Of a DNA stretch of 64,000 nt, positions 1 to 8,059 are shown piece by piece. The notes under the pieces were generated by a model. The model saw nothing but the letters and a program-made list of their open reading frames with translations, searched no databases and had not been told where the DNA came from. Both the position numbers and the translations under genes were made by a program. How positions within the stretch are numbered: the first letter of the stretch is position 1; each line of letters begins with the position of its first letter. Origin of the DNA: Streptomyces zingiberis (lineage in GTDB: Bacteria; Actinomycetota; Actinomycetes; Streptomycetales; Streptomycetaceae); the NCBI RefSeq assembly GCF_012034935.1, contig NZ_JAATEN010000013.1:1-64000 (forward strand). Direction: 5' to 3'.

Positions 1-93
1 CACTCTGTGCGGGATTTCCCACCCAAAGGAGACGTTCACGGGACGCGCACGGCATCCTGGTGTCCTCGTTCAGGGGGAGATGCCAACGTACTG

Positions 94-135
94 GACGGCC
101 GTGCCCCGAGGCAAATCGAGCGGGGCACGGCCGTC
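94..135 (-). terminator. Terminator hairpin downstream of rnj
   Basis: A perfect 15-bp inverted repeat (arms 94-108 and 121-135, 12-base loop) begins 19 bases beyond the RNase J stop codon. It has no long T-run, as is usual for high-GC actinobacteria. Bases 1-93 hold nothing I can assign. Confidence 0.75.
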
Positions 136-153
136 ACGCGAGCCGACGAGGCG

Positions 154-1839
154 TCAGACGTCCACGACGACAGGCAGGATCATCGGCCGCCGGCGGTAGT
201 TGTCCGAGACCCACTTGCCCACCGCTCGCCGGATGAGCTGCTGGAGCTGGTGTGTCTCGGCGATGCCGTCGGACGCCGAGCGGGCGAGCGCCTCTTCGAT
301 CTTCGGTACCACCCCGGACAGCGCCGAGTCCTCGATGCCCGAGCCCCGGGCCTGGAGGTGCGGACCGCCCACGATCTTCCCCGTGGTGCTGTCCACCACC
401 ACGAAGACCGAGATGATGCCCTCCTCGCCGAGGATGCGGCGGTCCTTGAGGGCCGGCTCCTTGACGTCACCGACCGAGAGCCCGTCGACGTAGACGTAAC
501 CGGCCTGGACCTTGCCGGCGATCTTGGCGGCTCCGTCGATCAGGTCGACCACGACGCCGTCCTCGGCGATGACGATGCGGTCCTGGGGGACGCCGGTCAG
601 CGCGCCCAGCTCCGCGTTGGCCCGCAGATGGCGCCACTCGCCGTGCACCGGCATCAGGTTGCGCGGCTTGCAGATGTTGTAGAAGTACAGCAGTTCACCG
701 GCCGAGGCGTGACCGGAGACATGGACCTTGGCGTTGCCCTTGTGGACGACGTTGGCACCCCAGCGGGTGAGCCCGTTGATCACCCGGTAGACGGCGTTCT
801 CGTTCCCCGGGATCAGCGAGGAGGCGAGGATGACCGTGTCGCCCTGGACGATCCGGATCTGATGGTCACGGTTGGCCATCCGGGACAGCGCGGCCATCGG
901 CTCGCCCTGCGAACCGGTGCAGACGAGCACCACCTCGTGGTCCGGCAGGTCGTCGAGGGTCTTGACGTCCACGACGAGGCCGGGGGGCACGCGCAGATAA
1001 CCGAGGTCCCGGGCGATGCCCATGTTGCGGACCATGGAGCGGCCGACGAAGGCGACACGGCGCCCGTACTCGTGGGCGGCGTCGAGGATCTGCTGGATGC
1101 GGTGGACGTGGCTGGCGAAGCTGGCCACGATGATCCGCTTCCCCGCGCTCCCGAACACCTGGCGGAGCACACCGGAGATGTCCCGCTCCGGCGGGACGAA
1201 CCCTGGGACCTCGGAGTTGGTCGAGTCGGAGAGGAGCAGGTCGATGCCCTCCTCGCCGAGGCGCGCGAACGCGGGGAGGTCGGTCAGGCGCCGGTCGAGC
1301 GGGAGCTGGTCCATCTTGAAGTCGCCGGTGTGGACGACCAGGCCGGCCGGGGTGCGGATCGCGACGGCGAGAGCGTCCGGGATGGAGTGGTTGACCGCGA
1401 CGAACTCGCATTCGAAGGGGCCGACCCGCTCGCGGTGCCCCTCCGCCACCTCCAGGGTGTAGGGCCGGATGCGGTGCTCCTGCAGCTTCGCCTCGATGAG
1501 GGCGAGCGTCAGCTTGGAGCCGATCACCGGGATGTCCGGCTTCTCGCGGAGCAGATAGGGGACGCCACCGATGTGGTCCTCGTGGCCGTGCGTGAGCACG
1601 ATGCCGTCGATGTCGTCGAGGCGGTCCCGGATGGAACTGAAGTCGGGAAGGATCAGGTCGATTCCGGGCTGCTCCTCCTCGGGGAAGAGCACTCCGCAGT
1701 CGACGATGAGCAGGCGTCCGCCGTACTCGAAGACGGTCATGTTGCGGCCGATCTCACCGAGGCCGCCGAGCGGGGTGACACGCAGGCCGCCCTTGGGGAG
1801 CTTCGGCGGCGGGCCGAGCTCGGGGTGCGGATGACTCAA
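154..1839 (-). CDS. rnj: Ribonuclease J
   Basis: RNase J is a metallo-beta-lactamase/beta-CASP nuclease with 5'-to-3' exonuclease and endonuclease activity in mRNA decay and rRNA maturation. At 561 residues it is the usual length. The metal-binding motif HGHEDH is at residues 84-89, HTGDF at 170-174, and a beta-CASP MPVHGE motif lies in the C-terminal half. I chose the TTG start at 1839 because a GAGGAG site precedes it by about 6 bases and the protein then begins MSHPHPEL, just before the conserved RVTPLGGLGEIG segment. The gene lies downstream of dapA on the same strand, with a strong hairpin between them, so it is probably transcribed at least partly from its own promoter. Confidence 0.96.
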   Translation of the reverse strand: MSHPHPELGPPPKLPKGGLRVTPLGGLGEIGRNMTVFEYGGRLLIVDCGVLFPEEEQPGIDLILPDFSSIRDRLDDIDGIVLTHGHEDHIGGVPYLLREKPDIPVIGSKLTLALIEAKLQEHRIRPYTLEVAEGHRERVGPFECEFVAVNHSIPDALAVAIRTPAGLVVHTGDFKMDQLPLDRRLTDLPAFARLGEEGIDLLLSDSTNSEVPGFVPPERDISGVLRQVFGSAGKRIIVASFASHVHRIQQILDAAHEYGRRVAFVGRSMVRNMGIARDLGYLRVPPGLVVDVKTLDDLPDHEVVLVCTGSQGEPMAALSRMANRDHQIRIVQGDTVILASSLIPGNENAVYRVINGLTRWGANVVHKGNAKVHVSGHASAGELLYFYNICKPRNLMPVHGEWRHLRANAELGALTGVPQDRIVIAEDGVVVDLIDGAAKIAGKVQAGYVYVDGLSVGDVKEPALKDRRILGEEGIISVFVVVDSTTGKIVGGPHLQARGSGIEDSALSGVVPKIEEALARSASDGIAETHQLQQLIRRAVGKWVSDNYRRRPMILPVVVDV

Positions 1840-1872
1840 AGGACTCTCCTCACCACGCGCGATCGTCTGCCT

Positions 1873-1913
1873 CGTCGTGCCCCGCCGCTCGACTGCAGCG
1901 GCGGGGCACGACG
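1873..1913 (-). terminator. Hairpin between dapA and rnj
   Basis: Perfect 17-bp stem (1873-1889 with 1897-1913) and a 7-base loop, located between the dapA stop and the rnj start. On the minus strand it would end dapA transcription or reduce readthrough into rnj. Confidence 0.7.
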
Positions 1914-2030
1914 GGACGGACGGGGCGCGCGTGACAGTTGGTGCACGTGCGTGATGTGTTGGTCAGCACGTTCGTTTGCTGTTGTGCCGTTGTGGAGTTG
2001 TGGAGGTACGGAACGAGCCCCGGGGGCTCG

Positions 2031-2930
2031 TCAGAGCTGTACCCCGCCGGCCGCCAGATCGCGCTGGAGCTGCTCGGTCTCCTCCACGGAGAGCTCGACC
2101 AGCGGCAGGCGCAGCGGTCCGCCGGGCAGCCCGAGCCGGCTCAGGACGGCCTTGGTCGTGATGACGCCCTGGGTCCGGAACATGCCGGTGAAGACGGGGA
2201 GCAGCTTCTGGTGGATCTCGGTCGCCTTCTGCACGTCTCCCGAGAGGTGCGCCTCCAGCAGGGCGCGCAGCTCCGGGGTGACGACGTGGCCGACGACGGA
2301 GACGAAGCCCACCGCGCCCACGGACAGCAGCGGCAGGTTGAGCATGTCGTCCCCGGAGTACCAGGCCAGGCCGGAGCGGGCGAGCGCCCAGCTGGCGCGG
2401 CCGAGGTCGCCCTTGGCGTCCTTGTTGGCGACGATCCGCGGATGCTCGGCCAGCCGGACGATCGTCTCCGTGTTGATCGGCACACCGCTGCGGCCGGGGA
2501 TGTCGTAGAGCATCACCGGGAGGTCCGTCGCCTCGGTGATCGCCAGGAAGTGCCGGTACAGCCCTTCCTGCGGCGGCTTGCTGTAGTAGGGCGTCACGGC
2601 GAGCAGGCCGTGCGCCCCGGCGCGCTCCGCGGCCCGCGCGAGCTCGACGCTGTGGCGGGTGTCGTTGGTGCTGGCTCCGGCGACGACATGGGCCCGGTCG
2701 CCCACGGCCTCGACCACGGCGCGCACGAGATCGGCTTTCTCGGCGTCCCCGGTGGTCGGGGACTCACCGGTGGTGCCGTTGACGACGATGCCGTCGTTGC
2801 CGGCGTCCACGAGGTGGGCGGCGAGCCGCTGCGCGCCGTCGAGGTCGAGCGCGCCGTCCGCGGTGAACGGGGTGACCATGGCGGTCAGGACCCGCCCGAA
2901 CGGGGTCTGAGGTGTGGAGGTCGGAGCCAT
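2031..2930 (-). CDS. dapA: 4-hydroxy-tetrahydrodipicolinate synthase
   Basis: DapA condenses pyruvate with aspartate semialdehyde, the first committed step of the DAP/lysine pathway. The 299-residue protein is the normal length. The NGTTGES motif is at about 51-57, LYDIPGRSG at 141-149 (with the proton-relay Tyr142) and the Schiff-base lysine in ANKDAKGD at about 170. The ATG at 2930 gives the typical N-terminus MAPTSTPQTPFGRV; an in-frame upstream ATG at 3080 would add 50 unconserved residues across a hairpin and is rejected. The next pathway gene, dapB, is about 3 kb away on the same strand. A second dapA copy elsewhere in the genome would be usual for Streptomyces but cannot be seen here. 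Confidence 0.95.
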   Translation of the reverse strand: MAPTSTPQTPFGRVLTAMVTPFTADGALDLDGAQRLAAHLVDAGNDGIVVNGTTGESPTTGDAEKADLVRAVVEAVGDRAHVVAGASTNDTRHSVELARAAERAGAHGLLAVTPYYSKPPQEGLYRHFLAITEATDLPVMLYDIPGRSGVPINTETIVRLAEHPRIVANKDAKGDLGRASWALARSGLAWYSGDDMLNLPLLSVGAVGFVSVVGHVVTPELRALLEAHLSGDVQKATEIHQKLLPVFTGMFRTQGVITTKAVLSRLGLPGGPLRLPLVELSVEETEQLQRDLAAGGVQL

Positions 2931-2990
2931 GGGTCCCACGCTACTCGTAGCGGACCGGCGAGCGCTCCCTCGGGGAGCCGGGAAGTGGAA

Positions 2991-3028
2991 CCCGGCACTG
3001 CCTGCTCGGGGGTTCAGGCAGTGCCGGG
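2991..3028 (-). terminator. Hairpin between thyX and dapA
   Basis: Perfect 14-bp stem (2991-3004 with 3015-3028), loop of 10. It lies 256 bases after the thyX stop and 61 bases before the dapA start, so it is either the thyX terminator or a structure in the dapA leader. Confidence 0.6.
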
Positions 3029-3283
3029 CCCGCTCTCTCACCCTAGAGGAAGCCCCCAAAACGCCGCAATGCGGGCGCATCGCACGGCGTATCGAGAGGT
3101 ACCGGCGCCCGTCGGGCCCACCTCACCGGCCCGGGCGGGCGGTACGGCGCGGGCCCGCGGCGAGGGCACGGGCGCAGGAGCGGAATCACGGCGGCGCCCG
3201 GCCGGGAGCGCCGCGGTGTGCCGGTGCCGCACCCGGGCCGGGGCCCGCGGCCCGCGCCACCCGCCGCGTGGGGCAGCACCCGC

Positions 3284-4024
3284 CTACGGGGCGACCCGGC
3301 CGTTCGCGTTGAAGGCGGCGTGGGTGAGCGGCATCAGCCGGGCCCACTCCGCCTCCATCCGCTCGGCCACCATCTCGATCTCCCGCTGCGGGAACGAGGG
3401 CACGGTGGCCTGTTCGTGCCGGGTGCGCAAGCCGAGGAAGTGCATCAGTGAGCGGGCGTTGCAGGTGGCGTACATCGACGAGAAGAGGCCGACGGGGAGC
3501 GCCGCGCGGGCGACCTCGCGGGCGACACCGGCGGCGAGCAGCTCCTGGTAGGCCTCGTAGGACTGGCGGTAGCTCTCCTCCAGCACCCGGCCGGTCAGCG
3601 CGCGCTGCTCCGCGGAGCCCTCGGTGAACCGGTACTGCCCCGGACGTCCTTCCTGGACGAGTTTGCGGTCGTCGCCGGGGACGTAGAAGACCGGCCGCAG
3701 CTCGCGGTAGCGGCCGGACTCCTCGTTGTAGGACCAGCCAACCCGGTGCCGGTGGAACTCACGGAAGACGAAGATCGGGGCGGTGACGAGGAACGTCATG
3801 GAGTTGTGCTCGAACGGGCTGCCGTGCCGGTCGCGCATCAGGAAGTTGATCAGACCGCGGGAGCGCTCCGGGTCCTTCGTGAGCTCTTCCAGGGACTGCT
3901 CGCCGGCCGTCGAGACCCGGGCGGCCCACAGCACGTCGGAGTCGGCGGCGGCGGCCCTCACCAGCTCGACGGTCACATCGCTGCGGTAGCTCGGCTTGGT
4001 GCTCTCGTCCGGTGTATCGGTCAC
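3284..4024 (-). CDS. thyX: FAD-dependent thymidylate synthase
   Basis: ThyX makes dTMP from dUMP using methylenetetrahydrofolate with FAD and NADPH, replacing ThyA. The 246-residue protein is full length and carries the ThyX signature: RHRVGWSYNEESGRY at residues 92-106 matches RHRx7S, whose arginines and serine bind dUMP and flavin. The start is GTG at 4024, preceded by an AGGAAGGA ribosome site. It stands alone on the minus strand, divergent from a small membrane protein gene. Confidence 0.96.
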   Translation of the reverse strand: MTDTPDESTKPSYRSDVTVELVRAAAADSDVLWAARVSTAGEQSLEELTKDPERSRGLINFLMRDRHGSPFEHNSMTFLVTAPIFVFREFHRHRVGWSYNEESGRYRELRPVFYVPGDDRKLVQEGRPGQYRFTEGSAEQRALTGRVLEESYRQSYEAYQELLAAGVAREVARAALPVGLFSSMYATCNARSLMHFLGLRTRHEQATVPSFPQREIEMVAERMEAEWARLMPLTHAAFNANGRVAP

Positions 4025-4284
4025 GGTCGGTCCTTCCTGGGGTTCCGGGCGCCGCCCAGCTTACGGCCCGGGCCCGGCCGCCCCTTGCCGCCATGAGGAA
4101 CCGCCCCGAGCTGCTCCGAGCTGCTCCGGACGGCTCCGGACGGCGGCATGGCCGGCGGGGCCGCCGGGAAGCCGAGGGGAACGGGAACACCGCCGTCAAC
4201 GTGGTCGTTTCACCCGGTGGCGGAGGAATCCGCAGAGAACGTGACCGTCCTACCCGCGCTTCGGCGCCCGAGGAGTACACCCTC

Positions 4285-4527
4285 ATGTCCCGCCGGCGAG
4301 ACTCCGTGCCCTTTGCCTTCATCGCCGAGGCTGAACGTTTCCGCAGCAATGTGACACCACCGCCCCGTTCCGGGCGCTCCCCCGCCGAGCTGGCCCGGGG
4401 CGCGCTGCTCTCCCTGCTGGCCGTGGGCGGCCTGGCGGGTGCGCTGCTGCTCGGGGTGCCCGCGCTGGACGCCGGGAACCAGGGCACCACCGGGACCTCC
4501 GTGACCGAGGTCGCGGGAGGCCGCTGA
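4285..4527 (+). CDS. Small single-pass membrane protein, unknown function
   Basis: I do not recognise a named family. The 80-residue protein begins MSRRRDSVPFAFIAEAERF; it has a basic, serine/proline-rich cytoplasmic end followed by one hydrophobic segment (about residues 37-58, ARGALLSLLAVGGLAGALLLG) and a short Gly/Thr-rich tail. The ATG at 4285 was chosen because the protein becomes coherent from there; upstream residues in the same frame look like untranslated DNA. It lies divergent to thyX and about 100 bases before another membrane protein gene on the same strand. Being small with only a weak ribosome site, it is moderately supported. Confidence 0.6.
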   Translation: MSRRRDSVPFAFIAEAERFRSNVTPPPRSGRSPAELARGALLSLLAVGGLAGALLLGVPALDAGNQGTTGTSVTEVAGGR

Positions 4528-4625
4528 GGGCCGCCGGGCGCCGGACGAGGTGGAAGCGGAAGGATCGGGTCGATAATCTCACCGGGCAGAGGTTGTTCGA
4601 GCGTGCACACGAGTGAGGACCAGTC

Positions 4626-5189
4626 GTGCCCCTGACCTTCCTGACGGCCGACCGCGCTTTCGACGAGTCCGTGGACGCCGACGACATCGACCTGCGGCGC
4701 CACGACGAGAACCGCTGGCGCCGCCCCTACCGCGTCGGCCCCTGGCGCGTGGGGATCGCCGCGGTGCTGCTGCTGCTCGCCTCGTATCTGCTCTTCGCGG
4801 CGGTGCTGGTGGGCCTGGCCGGCGCCGTGGCCGGGACGGTGACGGCGGCGGTCACCGCGGCGGCCGTCATCGCGCTGGCCCTGCGGTCGCTGCGCATGGG
4901 GGCCTGGGTCAGCGCGCACGGGCTCCGGCACGTCTCGCTGCTCACCACACGCACGCTGCCCTGGCACCGGCTGACCCTGGTGCGGACCGTGCAGCAGCCG
5001 GTGCGCTGGCTCGGGTTGCCGCGGACCGTGCAGGGGCAGGCGCTGGTGGTCTCCTCCGACGCCGGGAAGCAGCTGGGCCCGCTGCTCACCGACCACAACG
5101 CCGACTTCCTGGGCCGGCCGGGCTCGTTCAACCGGGCGGCGGACGCCGTCGAGGGATGGGCCGCCCGGCACGGCGCCGAACACGGGTAG
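4626..5189 (+). CDS. Conserved two-helix membrane protein
   Basis: A 187-residue protein with a hydrophilic N-terminus (about 1-38), two closely spaced membrane segments (about 40-65 and 68-90) and a C-terminal soluble domain of about 95 residues that looks like a small PH-type domain (SLRMGAWVSAHGLRHVSLL..., then LVVSSDAGKQLGPLL). The function is unknown. The GTG start at 4626 follows a GAGGACC site. It converges with the gene at 5310-5762, and the two share a stem-loop region between them. The domain guess is inference from hydropathy and pattern only. Confidence 0.75.
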   Translation: MPLTFLTADRAFDESVDADDIDLRRHDENRWRRPYRVGPWRVGIAAVLLLLASYLLFAAVLVGLAGAVAGTVTAAVTAAAVIALALRSLRMGAWVSAHGLRHVSLLTTRTLPWHRLTLVRTVQQPVRWLGLPRTVQGQALVVSSDAGKQLGPLLTDHNADFLGRPGSFNRAADAVEGWAARHGAEHG

Positions 5190-5221
5190 CACGGCGGGGC
5201 GGGCGGCGCGACCCGGAGGGT

Positions 5222-5287
5222 GCCTGCGCCGACCGCAGCGAGGCCACCCGGGACACCGGGGACACCGGGGACACTGTCGGCGCAGGC
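5222..5287. terminator. Inverted repeat enclosing 9-bp tandem repeats, between convergent genes
   Basis: Perfect 12-bp arms (5222-5233 and 5276-5287) surround a 42-base interior that contains about three copies of GGGGACACC (around 5248-5273). It lies between two converging genes, so a bidirectional terminator is the natural reading. Confidence 0.55.
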
Positions 5288-5309
5288 CGGAGCCGGGCGG
5301 CCGAGCGGG

Positions 5310-5762
5310 TCAGCCGCAGACCGGGCGGCCGTGCCGCAGGGCGATGGCCCGCTGCATCGCGCGGCGGGCGCGGGGGGTGTCCCGGGCGTCGCGGTAGGCG
5401 ACGGCCAGCCGGAACCAGACCCGCCAGTCGTCCGGCGCCGCCTCGGCCTCGGTCTTCCGCCGGGCGAAGGCGGCATCGGCCGCCGCACGGTCGATCCGCC
5501 CGCTCGCGGTGCGCTCCAGGTCGTCCACCGGCAGGCCGCCCTCGGCGGCCAGCTCCGCCGCCAGCCGGTCGGCGTCCCGGGCGAACCGGGTGGTCTGCCA
5601 GAGGAACCAGGCACCGATCACCGGCATCACCAGCACGGAGAGCCCGAGAGCGACGGTGACGGCGGTGCCCTGCCCGATCAGGGCCAGGCCCCGGCCGCCG
5701 GCCAGCACGAAGTAGACGCAGAGGACCGCGGCCAGCACCCCGTAGGTGATCTTGTCACGCAT
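5310..5762 (-). CDS. Membrane protein with a TPR-like tail
   Basis: A 150-residue protein with two membrane segments at the N-terminus (about residues 8-28 and 32-56), then a soluble helical region ending in a TPR-like pattern (DDWRVWFRLAVAYRDARDTPRARRAMQRAI). It starts 4 bases after the dapB stop, so the two are almost certainly cotranslated. No enzyme motif is visible. A role as a scaffold or assembly protein is only a guess from the TPR-like tail. Confidence 0.78.
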   Translation of the reverse strand: MRDKITYGVLAAVLCVYFVLAGGRGLALIGQGTAVTVALGLSVLVMPVIGAWFLWQTTRFARDADRLAAELAAEGGLPVDDLERTASGRIDRAAADAAFARRKTEAEAAPDDWRVWFRLAVAYRDARDTPRARRAMQRAIALRHGRPVCG

Positions 5763-5766
5763 GCCG

Positions 5767-6522
5767 TCACCCCAGGTCGAGGAAGTTCTCCAGGCCGACG
5801 GTGAGGCCCGGGGCGGAAGCCACGCGCCGCACGCCGAGCAGGACGCCGGGCATGAAAGAACTGTGGTGCAGGGAGTCGTGGCGGATGGTGAGCGTCTCCC
5901 CCACGTCCCCGAACAGCACCTCCTGGTGGGCCAGCAGTCCGCGCAACCGGACGGAGTGCACCGGCACCCCGTCCACGTCGGCGCCGCGGGCCCCGTCGAG
6001 TGCCGTGCTCGTGGCGTCCGGCTGCGGGCCGAGGCCGGCGTCCCCGCGGGCCCCGGCGATCAGCTGCGCGGTGCGGGTGGCCGTGCCGGAGGGCGCGTCG
6101 GCCTTCGCCGGGTGGTGCAACTCGACCACCTCGGCGGACTCGAAGAACCGGGCGGCCTTGCGGGCGAACTCCATGGTCAGCACGGCGCCGATGGAGAAGT
6201 TCGGCGCGATGAGCACCCCGGTGCCCGGGGAGCGTGCGAGCAGGCCGCGCACCGTCTCCAGGCGCTCGGGGGTCCAGCCGGTGGTGCCCACGACGGCGTG
6301 GATGCCCTCACCGATGAGGTGGGTGAGGTTGCCCAGCACCGCGTCGGGGTGGGTGAGGTCGACCGCCACGTCGGCCCGGGCGCCGGTCAGGGCCGCCAGG
6401 TCGTCGTCGCGGTCGAGCGCGGCGACGAGGTCCAGGTCCTCGGCGGCCTCCACCGCGCGGACCGCCTCGGAGCCGATGCGTCCCTGGGCGCCCAGGACCG
6501 CCACTCGGAGCTTGCTGCTCAT
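5767..6522 (-). CDS. dapB: 4-hydroxy-tetrahydrodipicolinate reductase
   Basis: DapB reduces the DapA product with NAD(P)H in the DAP/lysine pathway. The 251-residue protein has the Rossmann dinucleotide motif GAQGRIG near residue 11 and the substrate-binding stretch ELHHPAKADAPSGTA in the middle, with the conserved HH pair and lysine. The ATG at 6522 gives the typical start MSSKLRVAVLGAQGRIG. It is downstream of the M16 peptidase gene and directly upstream of a small membrane protein gene. Confidence 0.95.
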   Translation of the reverse strand: MSSKLRVAVLGAQGRIGSEAVRAVEAAEDLDLVAALDRDDDLAALTGARADVAVDLTHPDAVLGNLTHLIGEGIHAVVGTTGWTPERLETVRGLLARSPGTGVLIAPNFSIGAVLTMEFARKAARFFESAEVVELHHPAKADAPSGTATRTAQLIAGARGDAGLGPQPDATSTALDGARGADVDGVPVHSVRLRGLLAHQEVLFGDVGETLTIRHDSLHHSSFMPGVLLGVRRVASAPGLTVGLENFLDLG

Positions 6523-6664
6523 GCCGGTTCGTTCCTCACTTCACTTCGTCGTGGTTCGTTCGGGCCGCGGGGCCGGCGGGCCGGTCCGTGGACGCGCGCG
6601 CCGCCGGCGGGGCGGGGAGCCGGGTCCCCCACCGCCCGGCCGGGACCCGGCCGGGCGGCGGCGG

Positions 6665-8059
6665 TCAGGCCACCACCTCGTGCAGCCGCTCCGCCTGCCG
6701 GTCGCCGAGCGGGCCGATGACGGAGAGGGAGGGCCGCTGTCCCAGCAGATCACGGGCCACCGCGCGGACCTCGTCCGGGGTGACCGCCGCGATCCGGGCC
6801 AGCAGGTCGTCCACCGAGAGCTGGTCGCCCCAGACCAGTTCCCCCTTGCCGATGCGGTGCATCAGCGCCCCGGTGTCCTCCAGGCCGAGGACGGTGGAAC
6901 CGGAGAGCTGGCCCTTGGCGCGGCGGATCTCCTCGTCGGTGAGCCCGTGCCGGGCGGTCTGCTCCAGCTCGCCCCGGCAGAGCTTGAGGACCTCGTGCAC
7001 CCGGTCGGCGCGGCAGCCGGCGTAGACGCCGAAGAGCCCGCAGTCGGCGTGGCCCGCGGCGAACGAGTAGACGGAGTAGGCGAGGCCGCGCTTCTCCCGG
7101 ACCTCCTGGAAGAGACGGGAACTCATCCCCCCGCCCAGGGCGGAGTTCAGGACGCCCAGGGCCCAGCGCCGGTCGTCACCGCGGCGCAGCCCGGGCATGC
7201 CGAGCACCACGTGCGCCTGCTCGGTGCTCCGGCGCACCACGTCCACCCGTCCGGCGGTGTGGACGGGATGGCTGCCGGAGCGGGGGCCGACCGGTTCGGC
7301 GTCCGCGCGCGACAGCGCGCCGGCGCGGTCGAAGGCGGCGTGCACCAGCGAGGTGAGCTGGTCGTGATCGACGTTGCCGGCGGCGGTGACGACGAGGTGC
7401 GTCGGGTCGTAGTGCTCGCGGTAGAAGCGGGCGATCCGGTCCCGGGTGAGGCCCTCGACGGTCTCCACGGTGCCCAGGACGGGGCGGCCGAGCGGGGAGT
7501 CGCCGAACATCGTGCGGGCGAAGAGGTCGTGGACGCAGTCGTCCGGGTCGTCCTCCGTCATGGCGATCTCTTCGAGGATCACCCCGCGTTCGGCCTCGAC
7601 CTCGTCCGCGTCGATGACCGAGCCGGTGAGCATGTCGCACAGGACGTCCACGGCCAGCGGGACGTCCCGGTCGAGCACCCGCGCGTAGTAGCAGGTGTAC
7701 TCCTTGGCGGTGAAGGCGTTCATCTCGCCGCCGACCGCGTCGAGGGCGGCGGAGATGTCCAGGGCGCTGCGCCGCTCCGTGCCCTTGAAGAGCAGATGCT
7801 CCAGGTAGTGGGTGGCGCCGTTCAGCGACGGGGTCTCGTCCCGGGAACCCACGCGCGCCCAGATGCCGAAGGTCACCGAGCGGACGGTCGGCAGGGTCTC
7901 GGTCACGACCCGCAGGCCGCCGGGGAGAGTGGTGCGACGGACCGTTCCGGTGCCGTTCCCGCCCGCGAGGAGCGTTTCGGTACGGCCGACGGCCCGCCCC
8001 TCCGAGGAGGTGCGGGCCGTCGGGCGGAAGGGTCCGCCCGCAGGGGGCAGCGGTGTCAC
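6665..8059 (-). CDS. M16-family zinc metallopeptidase
   Basis: A processing-peptidase-like protein of 464 residues. The inverted zinc motif HYLEH (HxxEH) is at residues 84-88 and the distal glutamate region EVEAERGVILEEI follows about 75 residues later. The GTG start at 8059 overlaps the pnp stop codon as GTGA, so it is translationally coupled to pnp. A cytoplasmic location is suggested because no signal peptide is seen. The family member beside pnp is common in actinobacteria; its natural substrate is not known to me. Confidence 0.9.
   Translation of the reverse strand: MTPLPPAGGPFRPTARTSSEGRAVGRTETLLAGGNGTGTVRRTTLPGGLRVVTETLPTVRSVTFGIWARVGSRDETPSLNGATHYLEHLLFKGTERRSALDISAALDAVGGEMNAFTAKEYTCYYARVLDRDVPLAVDVLCDMLTGSVIDADEVEAERGVILEEIAMTEDDPDDCVHDLFARTMFGDSPLGRPVLGTVETVEGLTRDRIARFYREHYDPTHLVVTAAGNVDHDQLTSLVHAAFDRAGALSRADAEPVGPRSGSHPVHTAGRVDVVRRSTEQAHVVLGMPGLRRGDDRRWALGVLNSALGGGMSSRLFQEVREKRGLAYSVYSFAAGHADCGLFGVYAGCRADRVHEVLKLCRGELEQTARHGLTDEEIRRAKGQLSGSTVLGLEDTGALMHRIGKGELVWGDQLSVDDLLARIAAVTPDEVRAVARDLLGQRPSLSVIGPLGDRQAERLHEVVA

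Noticed and set aside
7..2508. Long open frame of 833 codons on the plus strand across rnj and dapA
   Set aside because: It is antisense to two clearly conserved genes, has no domain, and long antisense frames are a by-product of GC-rich third positions.
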